A stretch of DNA of 64,000 nt from Deltaproteobacteria bacterium (GTDB lineage Bacteria > Desulfobacterota > Binatia > UBA9968 > JAJDTQ01), in NCBI GenBank assembly GCA_026712905.1, contig JAPOPM010000241.1, forward strand, positions 1 through 64,000. Reading direction: 5' to 3'. The notes beneath the pieces were generated by a model. The model saw nothing but the letters and a program-made list of their open reading frames with translations, searched no databases and was not told the DNA's origin. A program made the position numbers and the translations under genes. Positions 29,855-48,530 of the stretch are shown piece by piece (positions within the stretch are counted from its first letter, which is position 1; each line of letters opens with the position of its first letter).

Positions 29855-30229
29855 ATGGAAGTGAATCGGGAGCAAGTCAAGGACTTCATCAAGAACATGT
29901 CTTTGTTGGAGGCCGCGAGTCTGGTCAAGGAGTTGGAAGAGGAGCTCGGGGTGAGCGCGGCGGCTCCCGTGGCCATGGCGGCCGCGGCGCCCGCGGCAGC
30001 CGCCGAGGCCGAGGAGCAGACCGAGTTCAACGCGGTGCTGACCAGTTCCGGCGAGAAGAAGATTCAGGTCATCAAGGTGGTCCGGGAGATCACCGGCCTG
30101 GGCCTGAAGGAGGCCAAGGACCTCGTGGACGGGGCGCCGAAGAACGTCAAGGAAGGCGTTTCGAAGGACGAGGCCGAAGAGATCAAGACGAAGATCGAGG
30201 AGGTCGGAGGCAGCGTCGAGGTCAAGTAA
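29855..30229 (+). CDS. rplL: 50S ribosomal protein L7/L12
   Basis: L7/L12 is the multi-copy stalk protein that recruits translational GTPases. The 124-residue protein has the N-terminal dimerisation segment ([20 protein letters not shown]), an Ala-rich hinge (about 33-52) and the C-terminal factor-binding domain ([20 protein letters not shown]). A GGGGGAG-type ribosome site precedes ATG 29855. A small tandem repeat (GGGAAATCC twice, 29803-29820) lies in the gap after rplJ. Confidence 0.97.
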   Translation: MEVNREQVKDFIKNMSLLEAASLVKELEEELGVSAAAPVAMAAAAPAAAAEAEEQTEFNAVLTSSGEKKIQVIKVVREITGLGLKEAKDLVDGAPKNVKEGVSKDEAEEIKTKIEEVGGSVEVK

Positions 30230-30255
30230 CAACGTATTCTAACGAATTCTTCGGG

Positions 30256-30290
30256 AACGGCCCGGCGACACGTTGCCGGGTGCCGTTTGT
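30256..30290 (+). terminator. Imperfect hairpin between rplL and rpoB (possible attenuator)
   Basis: CCCGGCGA (30261-30268) pairs with TTGCCGGG (30273-30280), extended by AACGG/CCGTT on either side with a two-base bulge. TTTGTC follows. Partial termination between rplL and rpoB is established in Escherichia coli, and this structure is at the equivalent place. It lacks a strong T tract. Confidence 0.4.
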
Positions 30291-30314
30291 CAGGGTCGAG
30301 TGAAAGGGGAGCCC

Positions 30315-34409
<4,095 letters not shown>

Positions 34410-34418
34410 GGAGGCGTC

Positions 34419-38549
<4,131 letters not shown>

Positions 38550-38552
38550 TGG

Positions 38553-38581
38553 TTGACAACTTACGGAAGTTCCGATAAAAT
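38553..38581 (+). promoter_or_regulatory. Strong promoter of rpsL-rpsG
   Basis: TTGACA (38553-38558), exactly 17 bases, then TAAAAT (38576-38581): the best sigma-70 match in the window. Transcription would begin near 38588, leaving a leader of about 37 bases. It starts 4 bases after the rpoC stop. Confidence 0.75.
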
Positions 38582-38624
38582 CGGCGGTTTATTGCAAGTT
38601 GACTCACCGCCACGGGAAACGTGT

Positions 38625-39471
<847 letters not shown>

Positions 39472-39495
39472 CCACCAGTACAAACATCGTCCAGT

Positions 39496-39526
39496 AAAGG
39501 AGGCGGTTGAACCGCCTCCTTTTTTT
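39496..39526 (+). terminator. Strong intrinsic terminator between rpsG and fusA
   Basis: AAAGGAGGCGG (39496-39506) and CCGCCTCCTTT (39512-39522) form an 11-bp perfect stem around TTGAA, and T continues to 39526. It is the only textbook rho-independent terminator I see in the window. It lies inside what is usually the continuous rpsL-rpsG-fusA-tuf operon. Confidence 0.88.
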
Positions 39527-39550
39527 GCCGTCGTCCAGAAGACGCCACCA

Positions 39551-41632
39551 ATGAGCAGACAGATACCACTCGACCGGACCCGCAACATCGGGATCATGGC
39601 CCACATCGATGCCGGCAAGACCACCACGACGGAGCGCGTGTTGTTCTACACCGGCATCAACTACAAGCTGGGGGAAGTGCACGACGGCACCGCGACCATG
39701 GACTGGATGGTCCAGGAGCAGGAGCGCGGGATCACCATCACGTCGGCGGCCACCACTTGTCACTGGCATGACCACCGGATCAACATCATCGATACCCCCG
39801 GCCACGTGGACTTCACCATCGAGGTCGAGCGTTCGTTGCGGGTGCTGGACGGGGCCATCGCGGTGTTCTGCTCCGTGGGAGGGGTCGAGCCCCAGACCGA
39901 AACCGTATGGCGGCAGGCCGACAAGTACGGCGTCCCGCGCATCGCGTACATCAACAAGATGGACCGCGTCGGCGCCGACTTTTTCCGGGTAGTGAAGATG
40001 ATCGAGGACAGGCTCGGAGCCCGGCCGCTGATCACCCAGCTCCCGGTGGGAGCGGAAGACCACTTCCAGGGAGTGGTGGATCTGGTGCGGATGAAGGCCC
40101 TCCTCTGGGACAATGAGAATCTCGGCGCCAGCTACCGCGAAGCACCCATACCGGAGGAGTTGCGCGCCCAGGCGGACGATTATCGCGATCTGCTGCTGGA
40201 GACGCTGTCCGATTGCGACGACGAGATCATGACCGCCTATCTCCAGGGCGAGGAAATCTCCGAGGAGCGGCTGGTCCGGGCCATTCGCGGCGCCGGGCTG
40301 AAGCTGGACCTCGTGCCGGTGCTGTGCGGCGCGGCCTTCCGCAACAAGGGCGTACAGCCGTTGCTGGACGCGGTCGTGGACTATCTTCCGTCGCCGCTCG
40401 ACGTTCCGCCGATCCGCGGGACGGTGCCCGACCGCGGCGACGACGCCGTGCGCGAGACCTCCGATGACGCGCCGTTCGCCGCCTTGGCCTTCAAGATCAT
40501 GGCGGATCCGTTCGTGGGAACGCTGACCTTCTTCCGGGTCTATTCGGGAAGCCGGAGTTCCGGGTCGTTCGTCTACAACGCATCCACCGGCCAGCGCGAG
40601 CGTGTCGGCCGCATTCTCAAGATGCACGCCAACAAGCGCGAGGAGATCGACGAGGTCTGCGCCGGAGACATCGCCGCCGCCGTCGGCCTGCGCAGCGCCA
40701 AGACCGGCGACACGCTGTGCGACGAAGCCCACCCCATCCTCCTCGAATCCATCGATTTCCCCGAACCCGTCATTGCCATCGCCATCGAGCCCAAGTCCCG
40801 CGACGACCAGGAGCGGCTTGCCACCTCCCTGCAGAAGCTCGCCAAGGAGGACCCTTCCTTCCGGGTGAACGTCGACCAGGAGACCGGGCAGACCCTGATT
40901 TCGGGGATGGGCGAGTTGCATCTCGAGGTGATCGTCGACCGGTTGCTGCGGGAGTTCAAGGTGGGCGCCAACGTGGGCAAGCCCCAGGTGGCCTACAAGG
41001 AGACGATCCGGCGCGCGGTGGACCAGGAGGGACGGTTCGTGCGGCAGTCGGGCGGCCGCGGGCAGTTCGGCCACGTGTACCTGCGCCTGGAGCCTCAACC
41101 CACGGGCACCGGATTCGAGTTCGTCAGCGCCATCAAGGGCGGCACCATTCCTCAGGAGTACATCCCCGCGGTCAAGAACGGCGTCGTCCAGGCCATGAGC
41201 AACGGCGGCTTGGTGGGATATCCGGTGGTGGACGTCAAGGTGACGCTGCTCGACGGCAGCTACCATGATGTGGACTCCTCGGAAATGGCGTTCACCATCG
41301 CCGGCTCCATGGCGTTCAAGGAGGGGCTGGGCAAGGCCTCGCCGGTGCTGCTGGAGCCGGTGATGGACGTGGAAGTGGTGGTGCCGGAGGAGTTCATGGG
41401 CGATGTGATCGGCGATATCAGCTCGCGCCGGGGAAAAGTCCAGGGAATGACTTCCAAGGGCAACTCCCAGGTCATCGAGGCGCGCGTGCCGTTGTCGCGG
41501 ATGTTTGGCTACGCGACCGATTTGCGGTCGCGGACCCAGGGCCGGGCGACGTACACGATGCAGTTTTCGCGCTACGAGGAAGTGCCGGAAGGCGTGATTG
41601 ACGATCGGGCCGTCCGGGAGGCGCGCGCCTGA
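39551..41632 (+). CDS. fusA: Elongation factor G
   Basis: EF-G is the GTPase that drives translocation and, with RRF, ribosome recycling. The 693-residue protein has the P-loop AHIDAGKT at 17-24, then DTPGHVDF and NKMDR, and domains II-V with the usual order and length. ATG 39551 begins the conserved domain, but I see no good Shine-Dalgarno sequence before it. Upstream lies a terminator (39496-39526), so fusA probably depends on partial read-through or an unrecognised promoter. rpsJ follows after 38 bases, without a tuf gene between. Confidence 0.97.
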   Translation: MSRQIPLDRTRNIGIMAHIDAGKTTTTERVLFYTGINYKLGEVHDGTATMDWMVQEQERGITITSAATTCHWHDHRINIIDTPGHVDFTIEVERSLRVLDGAIAVFCSVGGVEPQTETVWRQADKYGVPRIAYINKMDRVGADFFRVVKMIEDRLGARPLITQLPVGAEDHFQGVVDLVRMKALLWDNENLGASYREAPIPEELRAQADDYRDLLLETLSDCDDEIMTAYLQGEEISEERLVRAIRGAGLKLDLVPVLCGAAFRNKGVQPLLDAVVDYLPSPLDVPPIRGTVPDRGDDAVRETSDDAPFAALAFKIMADPFVGTLTFFRVYSGSRSSGSFVYNASTGQRERVGRILKMHANKREEIDEVCAGDIAAAVGLRSAKTGDTLCDEAHPILLESIDFPEPVIAIAIEPKSRDDQERLATSLQKLAKEDPSFRVNVDQETGQTLISGMGELHLEVIVDRLLREFKVGANVGKPQVAYKETIRRAVDQEGRFVRQSGGRGQFGHVYLRLEPQPTGTGFEFVSAIKGGTIPQEYIPAVKNGVVQAMSNGGLVGYPVVDVKVTLLDGSYHDVDSSEMAFTIAGSMAFKEGLGKASPVLLEPVMDVEVVVPEEFMGDVIGDISSRRGKVQGMTSKGNSQVIEARVPLSRMFGYATDLRSRTQGRATYTMQFSRYEEVPEGVIDDRAVREARA

Positions 41633-41670
41633 CGCGCGGCCATGCGACGTGACGCGACAGGGGTGAGGGC

Positions 41671-41979
41671 GTGAACGAAAAAATCCGTATTCGACTCAAG
41701 GCCTACGACTACCGGGTCCTGGACCAGTCCGTGGGCGAGATCGTCGAGACCGTCAAGCGAACGGGCGGCCGGGTCGCCGGTCCCATCCCGCTGCCGACAC
41801 GCATCGAAAGGTTCACGGTGAATCGATCTCCACACGTGGACAAGAAGTCGCGGGAGCAGTTCGAGATGCGCACGCACAAGCGGCTACTGGACATTCTCGA
41901 ACCCACGCAGCAGACCATCGACGCCCTGGGCAAACTGGATCTAGCCGCCGGCGTCGACGTGGAGATCAAGCTTCAATAG
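41671..41979 (+). CDS. rpsJ: 30S ribosomal protein S10
   Basis: S10 is also NusE, the NusB/NusG partner in antitermination. The 102-residue protein begins at GTG 41671 after AGGGGTGAGGGC and has [16 protein letters not shown] and the signature [20 protein letters not shown]. It opens the S10 block. The short space after fusA suggests co-transcription, with no S10-type leader. Confidence 0.97.
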   Translation: MNEKIRIRLKAYDYRVLDQSVGEIVETVKRTGGRVAGPIPLPTRIERFTVNRSPHVDKKSREQFEMRTHKRLLDILEPTQQTIDALGKLDLAAGVDVEIKLQ

Positions 41980-41989
41980 GATCAGCAAA

Positions 41990-42622
41990 ATGATGGGTCT
42001 CATTGGAACAAAGATCGGCATGAGTCAGGTCTTCGACGACACGGGCAACGTGATTCCCGTGACCGTCGTGGAGACGGGGCCGTGCGTGGTGGTGCAAAAG
42101 AAGGACGTCGGCAGGGACGGATACAACGCGCTGCAACTGGGCTTCGGCAAGCAGAAGAACCAGCGGGTGAACCGCCCTCTGCGCGGCCACATGGCCAAGG
42201 CGGAGAAGGGCTCCTTCCGTTTCCTGCGCGAGTTCCGTGTGGACGACGTCTCGGGCTACGACGTGGGCCAGGAGCTCACGGTGGCGGATCTCGCGGAACC
42301 CGGAGACCTGGTGGACGTCACCGGCACCTCCAAGGGGCGCGGCTTCACGGGAGTCATGAAGCGGTGGGATTTCCGCGGCGTCTCCCGCACCCACGGTTCG
42401 CACGAGTATTTTCGCCACGGCGGCTCCATCGGTGCCTGCGCCTATCCGGGCAAGGTGTTCAAGGGCAAGAGGATGGCCGGGCAGTGGGGCAACGAGAGAG
42501 TCTCGGTGCAGAACCTTCGGGTAGTGGGCGTGCGCCCGGAACGAAACCTTCTTCTGGTCAAGGGCGCCATACCGGGCGCCAACGGCGGGATGGTTCTCAT
42601 CCGGCGCGCCGTCAAGGGATAG
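41990..42622 (+). CDS. rplC: 50S ribosomal protein L3
   Basis: L3 is a primary assembly protein whose extension reaches the peptidyl-transferase centre. The 210-residue protein has GLIGTKIGMSQVF and the central loop block with RTHGSHEYFRHGGSIG. Two adjacent ATGs (41990 and 41993) make the exact start uncertain by one residue. It lies 10 bases after rpsJ. Confidence 0.97.
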   Translation: MMGLIGTKIGMSQVFDDTGNVIPVTVVETGPCVVVQKKDVGRDGYNALQLGFGKQKNQRVNRPLRGHMAKAEKGSFRFLREFRVDDVSGYDVGQELTVADLAEPGDLVDVTGTSKGRGFTGVMKRWDFRGVSRTHGSHEYFRHGGSIGACAYPGKVFKGKRMAGQWGNERVSVQNLRVVGVRPERNLLLVKGAIPGANGGMVLIRRAVKG

Positions 42623-42626
42623 GGGC

Positions 42627-43223
42627 ATGGAACTGCGTCGAGTCGAGCCCGAGCTTCCGGAATCCATCTTCGGCGTCCCGGTGCGTCCCCACCTGTTGCA
42701 CCAGGCGGTGGTCATGCAGTTGAACAACCGGCGCGCGGGCACGGCTTCCACCAAGACCCGCGGCGAGGTGCAGGGCAGCGGCAGGAAGCCTTGGCGCCAG
42801 AAGGGCTCGGGAAGAGCCCGCGCGGGCAGCGTGCGTTCGCCCATCTGGGTCGGAGGCGGCACCGCGTTCGGTCCCGCCCCGCGCGACTACTCGTACCGCA
42901 TCCCGAAGTCGGCGCGCCGTCAGGCGTTGCTCTCGGCCCTCAGCCTGAAGTCCCAGGAAGAAAAGGTCGTGGTGGTGGAGCCCGCCGACGTATCCGAGAT
43001 CAAGACCCGGCTCATGGCCGAGGCCGTGGCCGCGTTGGGGGTTGAAAGCGCGCTGATCGTCATCGCGGAAAGGGACGATCGGATGGAGTTGTCGGCGCGA
43101 AACCTGCCGCACGTCAAGGTCTTGAGGGCAGAGGGACTGAACGTCTACGATCTGCTCCGCTTCGAGCATCTGGTGCTGACCCGGGACGCGCTGGGGAAGA
43201 TCGAGGAGAGGTTCTCGCAATGA
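42627..43223 (+). CDS. rplD: 50S ribosomal protein L4
   Basis: L4 lines the exit tunnel and can autoregulate S10-type operons. The 198-residue protein has the tunnel-loop block TKTRGEVQGSGRKPWRQKGS with GRARAGSVRSPIWVGGG. It overlaps rplW by 4 bases (ATGA), so the two are translationally coupled. Confidence 0.96.
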   Translation: MELRRVEPELPESIFGVPVRPHLLHQAVVMQLNNRRAGTASTKTRGEVQGSGRKPWRQKGSGRARAGSVRSPIWVGGGTAFGPAPRDYSYRIPKSARRQALLSALSLKSQEEKVVVVEPADVSEIKTRLMAEAVAALGVESALIVIAERDDRMELSARNLPHVKVLRAEGLNVYDLLRFEHLVLTRDALGKIEERFSQ

Positions 43224-43510
43224 GAGGTGTTCGCGATGCGGTCCTCGGTCCGCTGATCTCCGAAAAGGGCTCGATGTTGGCCGAATCGACCAACCAGGTG
43301 ATCTTCAAGGTCCGTCCGGATGCCAACAAGATCGAGATCCGGCAGCAGGTGGAGCGCCTGTTCAAGGTGACGGTGCTGGACGTGCGCACGGCGCGCTACT
43401 TGGGCAAGATGCGCCGCGTGGGCAGGAATACCGGACGGTTGCCGTTGTGGAAGAAGGCATATGTGACCCTCAAGGAGGGTGACCGCATCGATTTCTTCGG
43501 TGTCGGTTAA
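43220..43510 (+). CDS. rplW: 50S ribosomal protein L23
   Basis: L23 sits at the tunnel exit and docks trigger factor and SRP. The 96-residue protein has [13 protein letters not shown] and the [20 protein letters not shown] core. Its partner, trigger factor, is encoded at 15.2 kb in this window. It lies between rplD and rplB. Confidence 0.96.
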   Translation: MRGVRDAVLGPLISEKGSMLAESTNQVIFKVRPDANKIEIRQQVERLFKVTVLDVRTARYLGKMRRVGRNTGRLPLWKKAYVTLKEGDRIDFFGVG

Positions 43511-43527
43511 GGATGGGGTCGTAGTCC

Positions 43528-44355
43528 ATGTCCATCAAGAACCATCGTCCGACTTCTCCCGGCCGCCGTTTTGCTTCAGGCTTCGGGTTCGACGACATCA
43601 CCAAGGAGTCGCCGCACAAGCCGTTGTTGCGGCCCCTCAGGGGGCACGGCGGACGGAACAACACGGGCCGCATCACCAAGGATCATCGCGGAGGCGGGCA
43701 CAAGCGGCGCTACCGCTTCATCGACTTCAAGCGCGACAAGATGGGTGTGCCGGGCCGGGTCGAGGCCATCGAGTACGACCCGAACCGTTCGGCCCGGGTG
43801 GCGCTCATCTGCTACCTCGACGGCGAGCGGCGCTATATTCTCGCGCCCGAGAAACTCAGGGTCGGCGGCCGGATCATCGCCGGGGACCAGGGCATCGACA
43901 TTCAGCCGGGCAACTCCCTGCCGCTGAAGAACATCCCCACCGGCACGCTCGTGCACAACGTGGAGCTCAAGGCCGGCAAGGGCGGACAGATCGTCCGCAG
44001 CGCCGGAGGCTCCGCCCAGGTGATGGCCAAGGAGGGCTTCTACACGCTGCTCAAGCTGCCGTCCGGGGAGTTGCGCAACGTTCGCTCCGAGTGCCGCGCC
44101 ACGGTGGGCGAGGTGGGCAACGCCGAGTTCGAGAACATCACGTTCGGGAAGGCGGGGCGCACGCGCTGGCTGGGGCGCCGCCCGGTGACCCGGGGCATCG
44201 CGAAGAACCCCGTGGACCATCCGCACGGCGGCGGCGAGGGCCGGTCCAAGGGCAACCACCCGCAGACTCCCTGGGGCAAGCCCACCAAGGGTTACCGGAC
44301 CCGTGGCGTCAAGCCCTCCGACAAATACATCGTGAAGCGCAGAAAGGGACAGTAG
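43528..44355 (+). CDS. rplB: 50S ribosomal protein L2
   Basis: L2 is needed for subunit joining and peptidyl-transferase activity. The 275-residue protein has [20 protein letters not shown] and the catalytic-centre block [16 protein letters not shown] with the conserved histidine. Length is standard. It lies 2 bases before rpsS. Confidence 0.97.
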   Translation: MSIKNHRPTSPGRRFASGFGFDDITKESPHKPLLRPLRGHGGRNNTGRITKDHRGGGHKRRYRFIDFKRDKMGVPGRVEAIEYDPNRSARVALICYLDGERRYILAPEKLRVGGRIIAGDQGIDIQPGNSLPLKNIPTGTLVHNVELKAGKGGQIVRSAGGSAQVMAKEGFYTLLKLPSGELRNVRSECRATVGEVGNAEFENITFGKAGRTRWLGRRPVTRGIAKNPVDHPHGGGEGRSKGNHPQTPWGKPTKGYRTRGVKPSDKYIVKRRKGQ

Positions 44356-44357
44356 GC

Positions 44358-44648
44358 ATGGCGCGTTCGATCAAGAAAGGTCCTTTCGTGGACGACCACC
44401 TGATGCGCAAGATCGAGGAGATGAACCGCGCCCAGGCGCGCCGGGTCGTCAAGACTTGGTCGCGGCGCTCGACCATCACCCCGGACATGATCGGACACAC
44501 GATCGCGGTCCACAACGGGCGCAAGTTTCTCCCGGTGTTCGTGACCGAGGACATGGTCGGCCACAAGCTCGGAGAGTTCTCGCCCACGCGCACGTTCTAC
44601 AGTCACGCGGGCGATCGCCGGGGCGACGCCAGGGGCGTGAGGAGATAG
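44358..44648 (+). CDS. rpsS: 30S ribosomal protein S19
   Basis: S19 is a 30S head protein that pairs with S13 near the A-site tRNA. The 96-residue protein starts [18 protein letters not shown] and has the signature [23 protein letters not shown] 44358 follows the rplB stop directly. Confidence 0.97.
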   Translation: MARSIKKGPFVDDHLMRKIEEMNRAQARRVVKTWSRRSTITPDMIGHTIAVHNGRKFLPVFVTEDMVGHKLGEFSPTRTFYSHAGDRRGDARGVRR

Positions 44649-44651
44649 GCG

Positions 44652-44987
44652 ATGGAGGCGCATGCTGTCACGAAGTTTGCCCGGGTCTCGCCCCGCAAGA
44701 TGCGGCTGGTGGTGGACCAGGTTCGGGGGCGGTCCGTGGAGGACGCGCTGACGATCCTCAAGTTCGTGCCCAAGGGCTGCGCCGGCATCGTCGCCAAGAC
44801 GCTGCGTTCCGCGGTGGCCAACGCCGAGAACACGCAGAGCGTCGACGTGGACCTCTTGTACGTCAAGAGCGCGCAGGTCGGTCAGGCAGGGATGTGGAAA
44901 CGCTTCATGCCGCGCGGAATGGGCCGCGCCAACCGGATCCGCAAGCGTTTGAGCCATTTGACCGTCGTGGTGGATGAAAGGGACTGA
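44652..44987 (+). CDS. rplV: 50S ribosomal protein L22
   Basis: L22 contributes the beta hairpin that lines the exit tunnel constriction. The 111-residue protein has [20 protein letters not shown] and the hairpin segment [17 protein letters not shown]. No macrolide-resistance-type insertion is apparent in the loop. Confidence 0.96.
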   Translation: MEAHAVTKFARVSPRKMRLVVDQVRGRSVEDALTILKFVPKGCAGIVAKTLRSAVANAENTQSVDVDLLYVKSAQVGQAGMWKRFMPRGMGRANRIRKRLSHLTVVVDERD

Positions 44988-44989
44988 GG

Positions 44990-45652
44990 ATGGGACAGAA
45001 AACGCACCCCAAGATCTTCCGCATGCGCGTGATCGAGACGTGGGACTCGAAGTGGTACGCGGGGCACGACTACCCCGAACTGCTGCACGAGGACCTCAAG
45101 ATCAAGAAGTTCCTCAAGGAACGGCTGCACCACGCGGGGATCTCGAAGATCGAGATCGAGCGCGCCACCAACAAGGCCAAGATCAACATCCACACCGCGC
45201 GCCCGGGCATCGTCATCGGCAAGAAGGGCGCGGAGATCGAGAAGCTCAAGGAAGAATTGGCGAAGCTGTCGCCGCGGGAAGCGTTCATCAACATCCACGA
45301 GGTGCGCAGGCCCGATCTCGATGCGCAGTTGGTGGCGGAGAACGTCGCGCTGCAACTGGAGCGCCGCGTGGCTTTCAGGCGCGCCATGAAGGAGAGTGTT
45401 TCGCGCGCCTTGCGCATGGGCGCGCAAGGGATCCGCATCCAGTGCGGCGGCCGTCTGGGCGGCCAGGAGATCGCGCGCACGGAGTGGTACCGGGAAGGGC
45501 GCGTGCCGCTGCATACCCTGCGCGCCGACGTGAGCTACGGCTTGGCCGAGGCGAAGACGACCTACGGAGTCATCGGCGTCAAGGCGTGGATCTTTCGGGG
45601 CGAAATTCTGACGAAGCAGGAAGAGCAGCAGAAGGCATCCCTGGGATTATAG
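44990..45652 (+). CDS. rpsC: 30S ribosomal protein S3
   Basis: S3 guards the mRNA entry site with S4 and S5. The 220-residue protein has the KH domain with [20 protein letters not shown] and the C-terminal domain with [20 protein letters not shown] and [12 protein letters not shown]. It is 2 bases after rplV and 11 before rplP. Confidence 0.97.
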   Translation: MGQKTHPKIFRMRVIETWDSKWYAGHDYPELLHEDLKIKKFLKERLHHAGISKIEIERATNKAKINIHTARPGIVIGKKGAEIEKLKEELAKLSPREAFINIHEVRRPDLDAQLVAENVALQLERRVAFRRAMKESVSRALRMGAQGIRIQCGGRLGGQEIARTEWYREGRVPLHTLRADVSYGLAEAKTTYGVIGVKAWIFRGEILTKQEEQQKASLGL

Positions 45653-45663
45653 GGGCGTGAACC

Positions 45664-46068
45664 ATGCTTGAGCCGAAGAAGGTCAAATTCCGAAAGATAC
45701 AGAAGGGGCGCAGGGGCGGCTCCGCCGGCCGCGGGTCGGAGTTGTCCTTCGGCGACTACGGCCTGAAGTGCGTCGACCGCGGTTACATCACGGCGCGCCA
45801 GATCGAGGCCGCGCGAGTCGCGTTGACTCGTCATCTGAAGCGGCACGGCAAGGTGTGGATCCGGGTGTTCCCGGACAAGCCCATCACCAAGAAGCCCGCC
45901 GAGGTACGCATGGGCAAGGGCAAGGGCCCGCTGCATGCGTGGGTGGCCGTGGTCAAGCCGGGAAAGCTGTTGTTCGAGATGGAAGGGGTCCAGCGGGAGG
46001 ACGCCAGGGAAGCGTTCCGTCTGGCCTCGCGCAAGCTGGGTCTGGCCACCGTGTTCGTGGAGCGCTAG
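45664..46068 (+). CDS. rplP: 50S ribosomal protein L16
   Basis: L16 positions A-site tRNA in the large subunit. The 134-residue protein has [20 protein letters not shown] and the conserved loop [19 protein letters not shown]. Length is about that of the family (135-140). Confidence 0.96.
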   Translation: MLEPKKVKFRKIQKGRRGGSAGRGSELSFGDYGLKCVDRGYITARQIEAARVALTRHLKRHGKVWIRVFPDKPITKKPAEVRMGKGKGPLHAWVAVVKPGKLLFEMEGVQREDAREAFRLASRKLGLATVFVER

Positions 46069-46113
46069 TGTCGTGTCTCACCGAGAGGACACCAGACGGC
46101 GGGAGAAGAGTTG

Positions 46114-46329
46114 ATGCAGGCCAAGGAAATGCGGGACTTGGGTCTCGACGAGTTGCAGCAGAAGCGCACGGAGTTCAAGGACGAGATCTTCCACCTGACC
46201 CTGCGGCGTGCCACGGGGCAGTTGGAGAGCCCCATGAAGCTGCGCCAGTCGCGCCGCGATCTGGCACGCCTCGAGACGATCGTGGGAGAGCTCCGGCGCG
46301 CCGCGGAGCGGAAAGACGATCATGAGTGA
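46114..46329 (+). CDS. rpmC: 50S ribosomal protein L29
   Basis: L29 is a small helical protein near the tunnel exit, beside L23. The 71-residue sequence has MRDLGLDELQQKRTEFKDEI and the signature RLETIVGELRR. ATG 46114 follows GGGAGAAG; a TTG one codon earlier is also in frame. It overlaps rpsQ by 8 bases. Confidence 0.94.
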   Translation: MQAKEMRDLGLDELQQKRTEFKDEIFHLTLRRATGQLESPMKLRQSRRDLARLETIVGELRRAAERKDDHE

Positions 46330-46597
46330 GCGTGGTGTCACCAAACAGCGTGAGGGCGTCGTCAGAACGGACCGCATGGCCAAGACCGTGGTGGTCGAGC
46401 TCGAGCGGATCGTTCTGCATGCCCGTTACAAGAAATACCTCCGGCGCCGCACCCGGGTGAAGGTTCACGACGAGCGCGACGAGTGTCGGGTGGGGGACCG
46501 CGTCATGATCACCGAGTGCAGGCCCCTCAGCCGCGAGAAGCGCTGGCGCGTGAGCCGCATCCTGAACCGCGCGGTGACGGGCACGGCGGCGGACTGA
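46322..46597 (+). CDS. rpsQ: 30S ribosomal protein S17
   Basis: S17 is a primary binder of 16S rRNA. The 91-residue OB-fold protein has [20 protein letters not shown] and the signature [19 protein letters not shown]. Its start lies inside the end of rpmC, indicating translational coupling. Confidence 0.96.
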   Translation: MSERGVTKQREGVVRTDRMAKTVVVELERIVLHARYKKYLRRRTRVKVHDERDECRVGDRVMITECRPLSREKRWRVSRILNRAVTGTAAD

Positions 46598-46628
46598 CAC
46601 AGGCTATCGGAACACAGAGGTCCAGGCG

Positions 46629-46997
46629 ATGATACAAGTGGGGACGGTGTTGGACGTGGCGGACAACTCGGGCGCCCGGCGGGTACAGTGCATCAAGGTG
46701 CTCGGCGGGACAAGGCGGAAGTACGCCTCCGTCGGGGATGTGATCGTCGTGTCCGTCAAGGAAGCAATGCCCAATTCCAAGGTGCCCAGGGGCCACGTGG
46801 CCAGAGCGGTAGTGGTGCGGACCGCGAAGGAGCTCAGCCGCGTGGATGGTTCGTACATTCGCTTCGACAACAACTCGGCGGTCCTGATCGACAACCAGAA
46901 GGAGCCGGTGGGCACGCGCATCTTCGGTCCGGTGGCACGGGAACTGCGCGCGAAACGCTTCATGAAGATCGTATCGCTGGCGCCGGAGGTCTTGTAG
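46629..46997 (+). CDS. rplN: 50S ribosomal protein L14
   Basis: L14 forms inter-subunit bridges with 16S rRNA. The 122-residue protein starts [20 protein letters not shown] and has the signature [20 protein letters not shown]. Length is exactly typical. It opens the spc block, 2 bases before rplX. Confidence 0.97.
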   Translation: MIQVGTVLDVADNSGARRVQCIKVLGGTRRKYASVGDVIVVSVKEAMPNSKVPRGHVARAVVVRTAKELSRVDGSYIRFDNNSAVLIDNQKEPVGTRIFGPVARELRAKRFMKIVSLAPEVL

Positions 46998-46999
46998 CG

Positions 47000-47317
47000 A
47001 TGAGCCTGTTCGTCCGCAAAGATGACACCGTGATGGTCGTGACCGGGAGGGAACGAGGGAAGACCGGCAAGGTCATCAAGGTGTTGCCGGGCAAGAGCCG
47101 CCTGTTCATCGAACGGGTGAATCTCGTGAAGCGGCACACCAAGCCGCGCAGCGCCCAGCAGCCCGGGGGAATCGTGGAGAAGGAAGCCTCCATCCACGTC
47201 TCCAACGTCATGCTCATGTGCGATCCGTGCAACGCCCCGGTGCGCGTGGGCTACAAGTTTCTCGAGGACGGCGAGAAGGTACGCATCTGCCGGCGTTGCG
47301 GTCAGGGCTTGGGCTAG
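47000..47317 (+). CDS. rplX: 50S ribosomal protein L24, cysteine-rich form
   Basis: L24 starts large-subunit assembly near the tunnel exit. The 105-residue protein has a KOW motif (DDTVMVVTGRERGKTGKVI). Its C-terminal half carries C74-x2-C77 and C97-x2-C100, a probable zinc ribbon seen in some bacterial L24 proteins and absent from the Escherichia coli one. ATG 47000 lies 2 bases after the rplN stop. Confidence 0.95.
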   Translation: MSLFVRKDDTVMVVTGRERGKTGKVIKVLPGKSRLFIERVNLVKRHTKPRSAQQPGGIVEKEASIHVSNVMLMCDPCNAPVRVGYKFLEDGEKVRICRRCGQGLG

Positions 47318-47343
47318 GCACCCCGCAACTTTTGGATTAAACG

Positions 47344-47904
47344 ATGGTAAGGCTGGAACAGAAATATCACGAGGACATCGTGCCGGCGATGATGGCGGAC
47401 TTCGCCTATCGCAACAGGCACCAGGTGCCGCGGCTCAAGAACGTCTCCGTCAACGTGTGCATCGGCGAGGCCGTGCAGAACGCCAAGCTGCTGGATGCCG
47501 CGGTGGCCGAGCTGGGCGCCATCAGCGGTCAGCGGCCGGTGGTGACGCGGGCGCGGAAGGACATCTCGAACTTCAAGCTGCGCCGCGGCAATCCCATCGG
47601 ATGCATGGTGACGTTGCGGCGCACGCGCATGTACGAGTTCCTGGACCGGCTCATACAGGTGGCGCTTCCCCAGGTAAGAGACTTCAAGGGGCTCTCGGAC
47701 CGCTCGTTCGACGGTTGCGGCAATTACTCGCTGGGCATCCGGGAGCAGATCATCTTTCCCGAGGTGAGGCCGGATTCGGCGGAACGGCTCCACGGGCTGA
47801 CGGTGTCCATCGTGACGACCGCGGCGACGGACGAGGAGGGGAGAGCGTTGCTGCGCCATCTCGGAATGCCGTTCGCCACGGATGGGAGTAGGACCAGTGG
47901 CTAA
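47344..47904 (+). CDS. rplE: 50S ribosomal protein L5
   Basis: L5 binds 5S rRNA in the central protuberance and bridges to S13. The 186-residue protein has [20 protein letters not shown], the [19 protein letters not shown] block and a C-terminal region with [20 protein letters not shown]. It overlaps rpsN by 8 bases. Confidence 0.97.
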   Translation: MVRLEQKYHEDIVPAMMADFAYRNRHQVPRLKNVSVNVCIGEAVQNAKLLDAAVAELGAISGQRPVVTRARKDISNFKLRRGNPIGCMVTLRRTRMYEFLDRLIQVALPQVRDFKGLSDRSFDGCGNYSLGIREQIIFPEVRPDSAERLHGLTVSIVTTAATDEEGRALLRHLGMPFATDGSRTSG

Positions 47905-48082
47905 GAAGTGTCTTCGCATCAAGGCGGCCGGGACTCCCAAGTTCAAGGTTCGCCAATACAATCGTTGCCCCTTGTGCGGCAGGGCTCGGGCGTTTTACCG
48001 CCGGTTCCGTATGTGCCGGATTTGTCTCAGGCTGTACGCGCGCCGCGGTGAACTCCCCGGGGTGATCAAGGCAAGCTGGTAG
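47897..48082 (+). CDS. rpsN: 30S ribosomal protein S14, type Z
   Basis: S14 is a 30S head protein. At 61 residues with CxxC pairs at C24/C27 and C40/C43 it is the short zinc-binding form, not the 100-residue zinc-free form of enterobacteria. GTG 47897 gives the family length and overlaps the end of rplE. It ends GVIKASW, as in other type Z proteins. Confidence 0.95.
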   Translation: MAKKCLRIKAAGTPKFKVRQYNRCPLCGRARAFYRRFRMCRICLRLYARRGELPGVIKASW

Positions 48083-48097
48083 GAGGGGCTGTCGCGC

Positions 48098-48502
48098 ATG
48101 AGTATGACCGATCCCATAGCGGACTTGCTGACGCGGATGCGCAACGCCGGGATGGCGAAGCATGAAACCGTGGATGTTCCATGGTCGCGCCTCAAGGAAA
48201 ATATCGTGAAGGTGCTGGTGGAGGAGGGGTACGTGCGCCAGAGCCGGCGCATCCAGGTGGAAGGGCAGGTGCAGGACACGCTGCGCATCCAGCTCAAGTA
48301 CGACAGGGAACATCACCCGGTGATGAGCCACCTGAAGCGGGTCAGCCGCCCGGGACGGCGGGTCTATCTCGGCTACAAGGACATCCAGCCGTTGCGCAAG
48401 GGCCTCGGCACTCATGTCCTGTCCACGCCCAAGGGAATCATCGTGGATCGGGAGGCCGTGAAGGCGAAGGTCGGCGGCGAGCTGCTGTGCTCGATAAGCT
48501 AG
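48098..48502 (+). CDS. rpsH: 30S ribosomal protein S8
   Basis: S8 is a central assembly protein of the 30S body and the usual autoregulator of spc operons. The 134-residue protein has MTDPIADLLTRMRNAGMAKH and the C-terminal signature LSTPKGIIVDREAVKAKVGG. ATG 48098 follows AGGAGG; ATG 48104 would remove two residues. Confidence 0.97.
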   Translation: MSMTDPIADLLTRMRNAGMAKHETVDVPWSRLKENIVKVLVEEGYVRQSRRIQVEGQVQDTLRIQLKYDREHHPVMSHLKRVSRPGRRVYLGYKDIQPLRKGLGTHVLSTPKGIIVDREAVKAKVGGELLCSIS

Positions 48503-48530
48503 TGGGCCCCGGCCCTGGAGAGGTTGTCTC

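Noticed and set aside
41633-41670. A second tuf gene after fusA
   Set aside because: The interval is only 38 bases and rpsJ follows directly.
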